64,000 bases of DNA from Pseudomonas sp. AKS31 (GTDB lineage: Bacteria; Pseudomonadota; Gammaproteobacteria; Pseudomonadales; Pseudomonadaceae), in NCBI RefSeq assembly GCF_023634765.1, contig NZ_JAMLFX010000001.1:202653-266652 (forward strand), in the 5' to 3' direction. Numbering within the stretch: position 1 is the stretch's first letter; the number at the start of each line of letters is the position of its first letter. Below are positions 46,418 to 55,223 of the stretch, piece by piece. Both the position numbers and the translations under genes were made by a program. The notes beneath the pieces were generated by a model. The model did not search any database, had not been told where the DNA came from, and was given only the letters and a program-made list of their open reading frames with translations.

Positions 46418-46637
46418 GCCTTGACTGGCTCCGGTGGCGAAATAGGCGATGCCCGAAACTCTAGCAGTTGTGGTCTGTTTCGCTGGTTGGCGTCAGCCTT
46501 TTTGACCATTGGTCTGCTGGCCGGATGCCATTCCTGAAGCCCTACTAGTCTCTCAGACGTGCGATCGGAAACGCACGGTTGCACGGCCTGCCGTCAACCT
46601 CGGGCAGGTCTCCCGAAACTTCAAGGAGATGAGGTTC

Positions 46638-47039
46638 ATGTCTAAATATGCAGTGGCAAATCAATGGGGTGGCAGTTCGGCGCCGTGGCATCCGGGTGGA
46701 ACCTGGGTGTTGGGCGGGCGGGACAACCAGAATGTCGTCGCTATCGAGATCAAGTCGCGCGATGACGGTAAAACGTTCACCGGCACCATGACCTATGCCG
46801 GGGAAGGTCCCATTGGCTTCAAAGCGCAACGCACCGGTCAGAACCAGTACAACGTCGAGAATCAGTGGGGTGGCAATGATGCCCCATGGCATCCGGGCGG
46901 CAAGTGGGTGATTGGCGGCCGGGACAATCAGAACGTTATCGCGTTGAGCATCACGTCCAGTGACGGAGGGAAAAACCTCAGTGGCACCAATACCTATGCC
47001 AACGAAGGCCCGATCGGCTTCCGTGGGCAAATAGAGTAA
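46638..47039 (+). CDS. OAA-family (Oscillatoria agglutinin homologue) high-mannose lectin
   Basis: A 133-residue protein of two tandem repeats of about 66 residues. Each has the block NQWGG..APWHPGG..W..GGRDNQNV (residues 8-31 and 75-98) and ends in an EGPIGF segment. This is the pattern of OAA and of the P. fluorescens lectin PFA/PFL, which bind branched high-mannose glycans and are known for antiviral activity. No signal peptide is present, as in known members. ATG 46638 with AAGGAG at 46622-46627 is chosen over the long reading from 46509. It is flanked by unrelated housekeeping genes. Natural targets of the lectin are unknown. Confidence 0.95.
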   Translation: MSKYAVANQWGGSSAPWHPGGTWVLGGRDNQNVVAIEIKSRDDGKTFTGTMTYAGEGPIGFKAQRTGQNQYNVENQWGGNDAPWHPGGKWVIGGRDNQNVIALSITSSDGGKNLSGTNTYANEGPIGFRGQIE

Positions 47040-47107
47040 CGGCACCACCGAGTTGTCTCCGCCCATTCGCAGACGTGCGAACGGGCGGATCCTGGCTCAC
47101 ATCATGT

Positions 47108-47968
47108 TCAGGCTTTTGGCAGTGCCAGGCCTTGGCCCATCTGCACTGGCGAACCGGCCACCAGTTCTTCAGCCCATTTAACCTGATCCGGCCCGAACAG
47201 CACGATCGCGGTCGAACCCAGTTTGAAGCGACCCAGTTCAGCACCTTTTTCCAGATGGATCGGCGCACGGGCGGCTTCGTCGTAGCGGAAGGTTTTCAGT
47301 TCGCGCTTCGGTGGGGTGACCAGGCCGGCCCACACGGTTTCGATCGAAGCGACGATCATCGCGCCCACCAGCACCACGGCCATCGGCCCGCGCTCGGTGT
47401 CGAAAATGCACGCCACACGTTCGTTGCGGGCGAACAGCTCCGGCACGTTTTCGGCGGTGGTCTGGTTGACCGAGAAAATCCGGCCGGGGATGTAGACCAT
47501 TTCGCGCAGGGTGCCGGCCAGCGGCATGTGCACGCGGTGGTAGTCCTTCGGTGACAGGTAAATGGTGGCGAAGTCACCGCCCATGAACGGTGCAGCGTTG
47601 GCCGCATCGCCGCCGAGCAGTTCCAGCACGCTGAAGCTGTGGCCCTTGGCCTGGAACACGCGACCGTGTTCGATCGGGCCGAGCTGGCTGACCGCACCGT
47701 CGGCCGGGCTGAGGATCGCGCCCGGGGTTTCGTCCAGCGGACGCGCGCCGTCTTTCAGGGCGCGGGTGAAGAATGCGTTGAAGTGCTCGTAAGCGGTGAG
47801 GTCTTCGACCAGTGCTTGCGACATGTCCACCTGATAGCGCTTGGCGAACCATTGGGTGAAGGCATTCTTGAACCAGCGTACGCGGCACTCGGCAATGCAG
47901 CCGGCCAGGCGCGACAGCAGGTGATGAGGCAGCAGATACTGGCTGAGGATAAACAGACGCTCTTTCAT
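47108..47968 (-). CDS. psd: Phosphatidylserine decarboxylase
   Basis: A 286-residue proenzyme that makes phosphatidylethanolamine from phosphatidylserine. The self-cleavage site is LGST at about residue 249-252 ([14 protein letters not shown]), where Ser becomes the pyruvoyl group. Other conserved blocks are [26 protein letters not shown], and [11 protein letters not shown]. It starts at the end of rhdA (TAATG overlap), forming an operon rhdA-psd as in P. aeruginosa. Confidence 0.96.
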   Translation of the reverse strand: MKERLFILSQYLLPHHLLSRLAGCIAECRVRWFKNAFTQWFAKRYQVDMSQALVEDLTAYEHFNAFFTRALKDGARPLDETPGAILSPADGAVSQLGPIEHGRVFQAKGHSFSVLELLGGDAANAAPFMGGDFATIYLSPKDYHRVHMPLAGTLREMVYIPGRIFSVNQTTAENVPELFARNERVACIFDTERGPMAVVLVGAMIVASIETVWAGLVTPPKRELKTFRYDEAARAPIHLEKGAELGRFKLGSTAIVLFGPDQVKWAEELVAGSPVQMGQGLALPKA

Positions 47969-48801
47969 TAGTTGTCCTTAGAACCTTGAATCTCGACAGG
48001 CGTGTCAGGGTGATTGCCCCATTCGCCCCAGGAACCGGCGTAGCCCTTGACCCGCGGATAACCGAGGGACTTGGCCACCAGATAAGTGAAGCCCGACCGG
48101 TGATGGGTCTGGCAGTGGGTAATGATTTCTTTGTCCTTGGTAATCCCGAGGTCTTCGAGGATCTGCGCAATGTCACTGCGAATGCGCAGCTGACGTGCCT
48201 TGTCCATGCCCGCCGTCCATTCGAAGTTGACCGCGCCCGGGATGTGACCGCCCTTGGCGGCCAGTACTTTCTCGCCGGAGTATTCCAGCGGTCCACGGGC
48301 ATCCCAGATCGCCAGATCGGCAGCGCCGAGACGGCTTTGCAGGTATTCGCGGGTTGCCGTCGGCTCTTCGTGCAGGGTCAGTGCCACCGGGCCGCCTACC
48401 GCAGGCGGAACCTGGATCGACATTGGCATGCCGGCCGCCAGCCACGCCGGCAGACCGCCGTCAATGTAGTGGTATTTGTCGTGACCGATCACGTCGAGCA
48501 GCCAGATGAAACGCCCGGCCCAGCCGCCGCCTTCGTCGTCATACACGACATAGACCGCGTCCTGGCGGTGGCCCAGTTCACCGAACAACGCTTCCAGGTC
48601 GGCTTTGGCCGGCAACAAGCCCGGCGCCGGCGGCTGGCCGAGCTGGGTGCGTTTCGGGTCGACAAAGCGTGCGCCGGGAAAGTGACCTTCGGCATAACGG
48701 GCAGGGCTGGTCAGATCCACCAGAATCAGTTCAGGGGAATCGAGACGCGGGAGCAGGTCGCTCGCCTCGATGACGAGCGGCAAGCCAGAGAAGTCAGACA
48801 T
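47968..48801 (-). CDS. rhdA: Thiosulfate sulfurtransferase (rhodanese)
   Basis: A 277-residue protein with two rhodanese domains. The active-site loop CQTHHRSG carries Cys 230, the same position as in Azotobacter RhdA. The N-terminal domain (about 10-130) is the inactive one. ATG 48801 is chosen; the longer reading to 48819 adds six residues. It probably acts in the cytoplasm in sulfur transfer or redox protection. It precedes psd in a two-gene operon. Confidence 0.94.
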   Translation of the reverse strand: MSDFSGLPLVIEASDLLPRLDSPELILVDLTSPARYAEGHFPGARFVDPKRTQLGQPPAPGLLPAKADLEALFGELGHRQDAVYVVYDDEGGGWAGRFIWLLDVIGHDKYHYIDGGLPAWLAAGMPMSIQVPPAVGGPVALTLHEEPTATREYLQSRLGAADLAIWDARGPLEYSGEKVLAAKGGHIPGAVNFEWTAGMDKARQLRIRSDIAQILEDLGITKDKEIITHCQTHHRSGFTYLVAKSLGYPRVKGYAGSWGEWGNHPDTPVEIQGSKDN

Positions 48802-48843
48802 GTGAGGTCTCCAGAGCACAAAGGGGAGGATTGTAGCGCAGCC

Positions 48844-50382
48844 TCATCGGCCACGGCTGCTAAAGCTGTGCAGGGCTTTTTCGATGCACTGCGCGGTTTT
48901 GCCAAAGGCTTGCACGGTGATGTCGGCGAACGGCCCGCCGCCCTGATCGGCGACGACGATCATGATCACCCGACCGTTATTGACCAGCGAGCGCAGAAAT
49001 AGATGCTCGCCGCGAAACAGCGTGCGCAGGCTCGCTGGCAGCAGGGCAGAGAATTGTGCGTTGTTCTCGGGATTGATCCGCACCTGCGCCTGTTGCGCGA
49101 GCAGCCGTTGCAGGACCTTGCTCTGGCTGACGACAAAATTCAGCGCCGCCGCTTCTTTCGGCAGCCCGGCGGTTTGATGCACGCGCAGATTGGACTGCGT
49201 GCGGTCGGCCATCAGGATCATCACCCGGCGCATGCCGCTGGCCACCAGCGCATCGCGAGCGGCGACGGTCAGGCTCATGGCATTGGTGAAACGGCTCGGC
49301 TCGGCCAACAGTTCGGCGCATTGCCGGCGCCATTGCGTCAGATCTTCCGAGGTTGGCGCAGCGGCGGGTAGCATGCCGGCCGGCAAACGATGGGTGCCCC
49401 ATGGCCACAGCAACGAAACCGCTGGGTGCCACAAGTCCGGCATTGCATGGTGGCGCGCACTGTTGGCGGCTTGCTGGTGCAACTGTTGTTGCACTTCATC
49501 CATCGGGATCTGCAGATAAAGGCTGGTCAGGTACTGCCAGCGTTCGCTGTGCCGACTGTCCCACGCTTGTTGCGCCGACAGTGCCAGGCCGTTGGCCAGC
49601 AGCACAGTGTTGGCCGGCTGGTTGAGCCAGCGGCGCAGGGTCGGATCGTCATCGAGACGGTTTTGCTGGCGCAGCGGATGTTCGCTGTCGCGGGCGATGC
49701 GCAGGACTTTGACCAGTTCACGCTGTTCGCTGAGCAGCAATTTATAGCCCTGCTGGACCCAGATCGGCAGGTGCCAGACTTGCACCAGCGCCTCGGCGAT
49801 CTTCAGCAAGCGCACGCCAAACAATTGCTTCTCGACCACCGGGGCCGACTCGCCCTTGTGGATAACCCGCAGTTCCCACTCTTCGAGCAACTCTGGATAC
49901 GTCAGCGCCAAGGGCCAAAGCGGCGAGAGGAACAACAAGCTGCCCCAATGAATGTCCTGCCACAGCCGCGCCAGGCGACTGGCGAAAAAACCGTTGGCCT
50001 GTTGCGTCGCGTGCTGGCTGATCATCTGTAACTGGCGCAGGGCCTTGGGAATTTGCATCTGCGGTTCGGCAGGCAAGCGCGCGAGCAGTTCTTCTGTGCG
50101 GGCAAGGCCGAGGCGATTGATTGCCACCTCGAGATTTTCCGCCGGTGCGGCCATCGTGCCGTGGGTGTGACGATTTGCCTCACGGATGATGCTTAAGGCC
50201 AGCGCCGGGCTCTCCTGCATCAGGTCGGCGATGTCGCGCAACGAGCTGCGGTTGTCGCGGATCGCCCGGCAGACTTTGTCGTGAGCCTCTTGCGGCACGG
50301 GCAGCTGGACGCTGTCGAGCAGTTTTACCCAGCCCTCGAGCGTGGTCGGTTTTGCGTGTGGGACGTTCGTTTCATTAGCCAT
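48844..50382 (-). CDS. HDOD domain protein
   Basis: A 512-residue cytoplasmic protein. Residues about 20-220 form an HDOD domain: LQLPVPQEA-like entry (VQLPVPQEAHDKVC), SSLRDIADLMQESPALALSII and NRLGLARTEELL are typical. The C-terminal 140 residues look GAF-like, with VMILMADRTQSNLRVHQTAGL and IMIVVADQGGG. HDOD proteins often act in signalling or chemotaxis. It lies between rhdA and motA, as the PA4955 homologue in P. aeruginosa. It is divergent from motA over 166 bases that contain a FliA-type promoter. Confidence 0.8.
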   Translation of the reverse strand: MANETNVPHAKPTTLEGWVKLLDSVQLPVPQEAHDKVCRAIRDNRSSLRDIADLMQESPALALSIIREANRHTHGTMAAPAENLEVAINRLGLARTEELLARLPAEPQMQIPKALRQLQMISQHATQQANGFFASRLARLWQDIHWGSLLFLSPLWPLALTYPELLEEWELRVIHKGESAPVVEKQLFGVRLLKIAEALVQVWHLPIWVQQGYKLLLSEQRELVKVLRIARDSEHPLRQQNRLDDDPTLRRWLNQPANTVLLANGLALSAQQAWDSRHSERWQYLTSLYLQIPMDEVQQQLHQQAANSARHHAMPDLWHPAVSLLWPWGTHRLPAGMLPAAAPTSEDLTQWRRQCAELLAEPSRFTNAMSLTVAARDALVASGMRRVMILMADRTQSNLRVHQTAGLPKEAAALNFVVSQSKVLQRLLAQQAQVRINPENNAQFSALLPASLRTLFRGEHLFLRSLVNNGRVIMIVVADQGGGPFADITVQAFGKTAQCIEKALHSFSSRGR

Positions 50383-50453
50383 GTCTGGACGAGATCTTCA
50401 CTGACTGTAGACGCGCCCGGCATGGGCTAAATTGGCTTTTCGCCTGAACTGGC

Positions 50454-50480
50454 TATAGTCTGGCGCAGTTTTGCCGATAA
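50454..50480 (+). promoter_or_regulatory. FliA (sigma28) promoter for motAB
   Basis: TATAGTCT at 50454-50461, exactly 11 bases, then GCCGATAA at 50473-50480. The sigma28 consensus is TAAAGTTT-N11-GCCGATAA, so the -10 box is perfect and the -35 box matches six of eight. It is 68 bases upstream of the motA ATG at 50549. Confidence 0.85.
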
Positions 50481-50548
50481 GTAGAAGAAGAGATTTTTTA
50501 ACTTCCGAATATGACCTTGAACCCGACTTAAATAAGTACTTTCTACCT

Positions 50549-51400
50549 ATGGCTAAAATTATCGGCATCATCGTCGTATTCGCGAGCGTGCTCGGCGGAT
50601 ACGTGCTCTCCCACGGCAAGATTGCCGCCCTGATCCAGCCCTTCGAGGTGTTGATCATCGGTGGTGCGGCACTGGGTGCATTCCTCCAGGCCAACCCCGG
50701 TTACATGACGATGCACGTGCTCAAGAAATCCCTGAGCATGTTCAGTTCGCGCTTCAGCCACACGTTCTATCTGGAAGTGCTCGGCCTGATCTACGAGATC
50801 CTCAACAAGAGCCGCCGCGAAGGCATGATGGCCATTGAAGGCGACATCGAAGACGCCGCCGCGAGCCCGATTTTCGCCAAGTACCCGGCCGTGCTCAAAG
50901 ACGAACGCATGACCGCGTTTATCTGCGATTACCTGCGCATCATGTCCTCCGGGAACATGGCGCCGCACGAGCTGGAAGGCTTGTTCGACATGGAACTGTA
51001 CAGCCTGAAAGAAGACCTCGAGCATCCATCCCATGCGGTGAACGGCATCGCCGACGCCATGCCCGGTTTCGGTATCGTCGCGGCGGTACTCGGTATCGTG
51101 GTGACCATGGCCTCGCTGGGTGAAGGTGATCAGAAGTCCATCGGTCTGCACGTCGGTGCGGCACTGGTCGGTACCTTCTTCGGTATTCTCGCGGCCTACG
51201 GTTTCTTCGGCCCGCTGGCGCACTCGCTGGCCCACGATGCCAAGGAAGAGCTGAACGTCTACGAAGCCATCAAGGCCTCGCTGGTAGCTTCGGCTTCCGG
51301 CATGCCGCCTTCGCTGGCGGTCGAGTTCGGTCGCAAGGTTCTGTACCCGGCGCACCGTCCAAGCTTCGCCGAGCTGGAACAAGCGGTTCGCGGTCGCTAA
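50549..51400 (+). CDS. motA: Flagellar motor stator protein MotA
   Basis: A 283-residue inner membrane protein with four helices and a large cytoplasmic loop. MotA signatures include GGAALGAFLQANPGYM, PAVLKDERMTAFICDYLRI, AMPGFGIVAAVLGIVVTMAS and ALVGTFFGILAAYGFFGPL. Together with MotB it forms the proton-driven stator. A longer reading from 50471 would start inside the promoter; ATG 50549 is chosen. It is under the FliA-type promoter at 50454-50480 and runs into motB three bases later. Confidence 0.96.
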   Translation: MAKIIGIIVVFASVLGGYVLSHGKIAALIQPFEVLIIGGAALGAFLQANPGYMTMHVLKKSLSMFSSRFSHTFYLEVLGLIYEILNKSRREGMMAIEGDIEDAAASPIFAKYPAVLKDERMTAFICDYLRIMSSGNMAPHELEGLFDMELYSLKEDLEHPSHAVNGIADAMPGFGIVAAVLGIVVTMASLGEGDQKSIGLHVGAALVGTFFGILAAYGFFGPLAHSLAHDAKEELNVYEAIKASLVASASGMPPSLAVEFGRKVLYPAHRPSFAELEQAVRGR

Positions 51401-51403
51401 GTC

Positions 51404-52480
51404 ATGGAAAATAATCAGCCGATTATCATCAAGCGCGTCAAGCGCATAGCCGGCGGGCATCACGGCGGGGCGTGGAAAATCGCCTTCGCCGACTTTGCCA
51501 CGGCGATGATGGCGTTCTTCCTCGTGTTGTGGCTGCTGTCCACCGCGACGCCGGAGCAGAAGATCGCCATTGCCGGTTACTTCAAAGACCCGGTCGGCTT
51601 CTCCGAAAGCGGCACGCCGTACATCATTGATCTGGGCGGCACACCGACCCTGGCCCCGGAAAACACCCTTAACCCGGAAGTGAAATCGCAACCGCAGCCT
51701 GACAAGGTTACGGTCGATACCGAACAGGTTGAAGGCATGGCCGAGCAGGTCGAGAAGGAACGTCTGGAACTGCTGCTGCAAGAACTGCAGAACAAGGTCG
51801 ACGAGAATCCGCAACTGCAGAAGTTCAAGGATCAGATCCTCTTCGAGATCACCCCGAATGGCTTGCGCATCCAGATCATGGACGCCGAGAACCGGCCGAT
51901 GTTCGACTCGGGCTCCGCACGCCTGAAACCGTACTTTGAAGACATCCTGCTGGCCATGGCCGACACCATCAAAGCGGTGCCGAACAAGATCAGCATCAGC
52001 GGTCACACCGACGCCAAGCCGTACACCGGCACTGGTGATTTCGGTAACTGGGAACTCTCGGCCAACCGTGCCAACGCTGCCCGGCGTGCCTTGGTTGCCG
52101 GTAGCTATCCGGACTCGCAGGTGGCGCGGGTGGTGGGGTATGCCTCGTCGGCGCTGTTCGATCGGGAAAACCCGTTCAACCCGGTCAACCGTCGCATTGA
52201 CATTGTCGTGCTGACCAAGAAAGCCCAAGCGGCCATCGAAGGTGCGCAAGGTGCCGACGCGGCTAAACCGGCGGATCAGAGTCAGAACGGCAATGCCCCG
52301 GCGACACCGGTTGATCCGAATGCGTTGCCGGCGGATCAGCAACCTGTGCCTGCGCACGAGTTGCGCGAGCGCTTGAATCTGTTCGACGACGCCGCACCGA
52401 AACCGGCCGAGCCGGGGAGTGCGGCGCCTGCTCCCGCTGCTCCGCCAGCCACTGCACCGGCTCCCGCGCCCAAGCAGTGA
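51404..52480 (+). CDS. motB: Flagellar motor protein MotB
   Basis: A 358-residue protein with one N-terminal membrane helix. The essential proton-carrying Asp is Asp 30 in FADFATAMMAFFLVLWLLS. The C-terminal OmpA-like peptidoglycan-binding domain (about 155-275) has ISGHTDAKPY and NRRIDIVVL. A Pro/Ala-rich tail of about 70 residues follows. It follows motA in the same operon and ends at an intrinsic terminator. Confidence 0.96.
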   Translation: MENNQPIIIKRVKRIAGGHHGGAWKIAFADFATAMMAFFLVLWLLSTATPEQKIAIAGYFKDPVGFSESGTPYIIDLGGTPTLAPENTLNPEVKSQPQPDKVTVDTEQVEGMAEQVEKERLELLLQELQNKVDENPQLQKFKDQILFEITPNGLRIQIMDAENRPMFDSGSARLKPYFEDILLAMADTIKAVPNKISISGHTDAKPYTGTGDFGNWELSANRANAARRALVAGSYPDSQVARVVGYASSALFDRENPFNPVNRRIDIVVLTKKAQAAIEGAQGADAAKPADQSQNGNAPATPVDPNALPADQQPVPAHELRERLNLFDDAAPKPAEPGSAAPAPAAPPATAPAPAPKQ

Positions 52481-52485
52481 TTCAC

Positions 52486-52513
52486 AAAAAGCCACGGTTA
52501 CCGTGGCTTTTTT
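52486..52513 (+). terminator. Intrinsic terminator of motAB
   Basis: Stem AAAAAGCCACGG / CCGTGGCTTTTT with loop TTA, followed by further T residues, six bases after the motB stop. Confidence 0.9.
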
Positions 52514-52570
52514 GTTTCTGCCTGCGTCGCAATGACCAGTCGCAGTATTCGCAATCACGGAAGATCAGTT

Positions 52571-53734
52571 ATGGAAAGACTCAAAGCCTATTTTCAGCGG
52601 CACGGCAACGCCCCCTTCAAATTTGGCGAGGGGCGGGTCAGTGGCTATATTTCGGCGACCCTCGGGCTGCTGAGCCTGCTGGCAGTGTTTTGCTTCCTCT
52701 TCCCGGAATGGCTGACCACCGCCGAACTGCGCAAAGTCTATGACGAGCAATTTGCGCGCACCACGCTGTTGCTCGGTCTGGTGCTGTCGTTCAGCCTCGG
52801 CACCCTGAATATCCTGCTCAACAAGCGCAAACGTCTGGGGATTACCGGATTGGTGGCGTCGGGGCTGGCAGTGTTTCTCGGTGGTACCAATGTCCAGGTC
52901 AGCGCGATCGGGCAGACGCCGTACTCGCTCGGCCTGGACTGGTTTGTGCTGGCGCTGCTGGTGTCGGCCATCGTGTTCATTCCTCTGGAAAAGCTCTACT
53001 CCAAGGACCCCGAGCAAAACATCCTGCGCCCGCACTGGCGCACCGACCTGACCTACTTTTTCGTCAGCCACATGCTGGTGCAGTTCATCCTGATCTTCAT
53101 CACCGCCTCGTCGACTTACATTGCCGGCTGGGCGGTGTCTCCCGGTTTGCAGGCGAGTGTGCAAAGCCTGCCGCTCGTTGTGCAGTTTCTGCTGGCGATC
53201 CTGGTGGCCGATCTCGGTCAGTACTGGCTGCATCGGCTCTATCATGTGGTGCCATGGCTGTGGCGCATTCATGCGGTGCATCATTCCAGCACGCACATGG
53301 ACTGGCTTGCCGGTTCCCGGGTGCATTTCATCGAAATCCTGCTGACCCGCACCGGCGTGCTGGTGCCGTTGATGTTGCTGGGTTTTGCCCCGCAGGCACT
53401 GAATGCCTATGTGATTCTGGTCGGCGTTCAAGCGGTCCTGGCCCACGCCAACGTGCGAATCAATGGCGGCTGGCTGAACTACCTGATCGTGCTGCCGCGC
53501 TATCACCATTGGCACCACGCCCGGCACAAGGACTACATCTACAAAAACTACGCGATCCACACACCGCTGGTGGACATGCTCTTCGGTACGTTCAAGCTGC
53601 CGCCGAAGGAGTGGCCGGTGCGTTATGGCGTGTTTGGCAAGGAGCTGCCGGGCGGGATTGTGCGTCAGCACCTGTATGCGTTTCGCAAGCCTGAGCCAAA
53701 GGTGGTTGTGCCAAAACCGCCGGCCAGCGTGTGA
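52571..53734 (+). CDS. Sterol desaturase / fatty acid hydroxylase superfamily membrane protein
   Basis: A 387-residue membrane protein with about eight hydrophobic segments. The di-iron His boxes are HRLYH, HAVHHSS and, near the C-terminus, HHWHHARH. These define the fatty acid hydroxylase superfamily, which hydroxylates or desaturates lipids at the membrane. ATG 52571 is chosen; an ATG at 52532 is in frame but lies beside the terminator. The substrate is unknown. It and the following TIR-caspase operon are extra relative to P. aeruginosa, where motB is next to rsgA. Confidence 0.88.
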   Translation: MERLKAYFQRHGNAPFKFGEGRVSGYISATLGLLSLLAVFCFLFPEWLTTAELRKVYDEQFARTTLLLGLVLSFSLGTLNILLNKRKRLGITGLVASGLAVFLGGTNVQVSAIGQTPYSLGLDWFVLALLVSAIVFIPLEKLYSKDPEQNILRPHWRTDLTYFFVSHMLVQFILIFITASSTYIAGWAVSPGLQASVQSLPLVVQFLLAILVADLGQYWLHRLYHVVPWLWRIHAVHHSSTHMDWLAGSRVHFIEILLTRTGVLVPLMLLGFAPQALNAYVILVGVQAVLAHANVRINGGWLNYLIVLPRYHHWHHARHKDYIYKNYAIHTPLVDMLFGTFKLPPKEWPVRYGVFGKELPGGIVRQHLYAFRKPEPKVVVPKPPASV

Positions 53735-53737
53735 GGC

Positions 53738-53768
53738 AAAAAAAGCCGCGAGATGATCGCGGCTTTTT
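53738..53768. terminator. Bidirectional intrinsic terminator
   Basis: AAAAAAGCCGCGA / TCGCGGCTTTTTT with loop GATGA. A/T runs on both sides allow termination of the desaturase gene on the plus strand and of the TIR-caspase operon on the minus strand. Confidence 0.88.
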
Positions 53769-53776
53769 TACGTCTG

Positions 53777-54262
53777 TCAGAACCCGCGCCGAATCCGGTT
53801 CTTCAGTTGTTCGTGGAAAATCTCGGCATTTCGTTTGTAGGTACCCTTAACGGATTCGCTTATTGATTCCAGCGACATCGAGCGTTTGTTCGACACTTCC
53901 TCGCGATACGCGTCGATAAAGAAATCCAGATCACTGGCCGTGCTCAACTTTGGCCACTTGTCCAGATACAACGGCAGTTCCGCCGGCCCGGTCTTGAACG
54001 AACAGATCCTCCGATTGCTGATCGTCGCCTCGCCAATTTCGAACGGCACCCACCACGATAACGCGGTTTTTTCCGAAACCACCGCCAACAAGTGCGTGCA
54101 CTCGGTGATGTTGCGGGTGATGACCCCAGTGATGTCGTCGGTGGTCTGCGACTCGGGGTCGAGCACGTCGAGGTAGGTTTTGATGTTGGCCTGGATCAGG
54201 CGGCTATTGATGGCGATGGCGTGGGCGCGATCCATGTGGCGGTAGCTGATGAATACGGGCAT
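53777..54262 (-). CDS. TIR domain protein, third gene of TIR-caspase operon
   Basis: A 161-residue protein with a TIR domain over about residues 1-125. The N-terminal strand is VFISYRHMDRAHA, the middle has THLLAVVSEKTALSWWVPFE with Glu 75 at the usual catalytic Glu position of NAD-cleaving TIR domains, and KTGPAELPLYLDKWPKL follows. The last 35 residues are helical and basic. No membrane segment is seen. Its ATG overlaps the caspase stop (54262), so it is co-translated. It could be a second NADase or signal-making TIR, or a modulator. The TIR assignment is firm; activity is inferred. Confidence 0.85.
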   Translation of the reverse strand: MPVFISYRHMDRAHAIAINSRLIQANIKTYLDVLDPESQTTDDITGVITRNITECTHLLAVVSEKTALSWWVPFEIGEATISNRRICSFKTGPAELPLYLDKWPKLSTASDLDFFIDAYREEVSNKRSMSLESISESVKGTYKRNAEIFHEQLKNRIRRGF

Positions 54263-55221
54263 CAGAAGTGTCCTTTTATGGCGAGTTCGCGGTAGTAGGC
54301 GCCGAGGGCGGTGAGGCGGCAGCCGGTGGAGTTGATGGCTGCGTAGTACATGTGTTCGGCGTCCACGGGCTCGATCAGGCTATGGCGATTGCACATTTGC
54401 AGTTGCTTGAAGATGTCGCCGTGCTCGGGGTCGAACAGCGCTTCGGTGGGCTCGTAGCTGGGGTCGAGTCTGAAAACGAAGCTCGGCTCGGGGAACCAGT
54501 CCTTGAGTTTGCGCAGGGTTTCCTCGGCGATCAGCGGTGCCACTTCGCGCAGTGGCACGAACTGCGACACGTTGGTCTTGAATACCGGACGCTGCTCCCA
54601 GGCTCCCAGCGCATTGTCGACAAACGAATAGACGCTACCGGGGGTGACCTTGCCGAGTACGTTGGCAGCGCCACCATGCAGCGCTTGCAGCAACAGATCC
54701 GTGAATACACCGTGGCCGCGACTTTCCAGGGCGTACTGTTCTTTTTTGCAGGCCGTGAGAATGGTCACGCCTTCGCCGATCACACTGCTGCCACCGCGCA
54801 GGTTGCGCAGGGCGCCTGCTGCGCCGGCCTGGCAGCAATCGAGAATGATGATTTTATTCTTGATGTGCGGGGCCTTGTCCGCCCATTCCAGAATGTCGCT
54901 GATGCGGATACCGTCTCCGCCAGGCTGATAGTCCTGGGGAATCAGTAGTCCTTCGTCGATGCTGGTGTCGAACTGCCCATGACCGGCGAAGTACAGCAGT
55001 GCCACGTCACAGTCGCCTGAGAACAGGCTCTGGATCTGCTGTTTCATGTGTTTGAGCGTTAGTTGTTCTTCGGCCGACGTCAGCACTTTGCTGCTGAAGT
55101 TCGGGCGCCCGTTGGCGTGACGCTCCAGTACCGAAGCCATGGCCATTGCGTCGTTGTTACAACCGCTCAACGGCGAGACGTAGTCGTAGTGGTTGATGCC
55201 GATAAACAGTCCCTTGCGCAT
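54262..55221 (-). CDS. Caspase-like (C14) protease, probable defence effector
   Basis: A 319-residue protein. Residues 1-190 form a caspase-like domain: MRKGLFIGINHYDYVSPLSGC at the start, catalytic His 81 in LLYFAGHGQ, and catalytic Cys 130 in IIILDCCQAG. The HGVFTDLLLQAL segment near 170-180 is typical of substrate-loop regions. The C-terminal 120 residues (with PEPSFVFRLDPSYEPTEAL) are not recognised and could bind a signal or substrate. A longer reading to 55281 overlaps the upstream gene; ATG 55221 is two bases after its stop. Next to a TIR gene this fits type IV Thoeris, where a TIR-derived nucleotide activates the protease. Confidence 0.88.
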   Translation of the reverse strand: MRKGLFIGINHYDYVSPLSGCNNDAMAMASVLERHANGRPNFSSKVLTSAEEQLTLKHMKQQIQSLFSGDCDVALLYFAGHGQFDTSIDEGLLIPQDYQPGGDGIRISDILEWADKAPHIKNKIIILDCCQAGAAGALRNLRGGSSVIGEGVTILTACKKEQYALESRGHGVFTDLLLQALHGGAANVLGKVTPGSVYSFVDNALGAWEQRPVFKTNVSQFVPLREVAPLIAEETLRKLKDWFPEPSFVFRLDPSYEPTEALFDPEHGDIFKQLQMCNRHSLIEPVDAEHMYYAAINSTGCRLTALGAYYRELAIKGHF

Positions 55222-55223
55222 GG

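Noticed and set aside
50543..52558. 671-codon open frame antisense to motA and motB
   Set aside because: It spans two well-defined genes and a terminator on the other strand, so it is a shadow.
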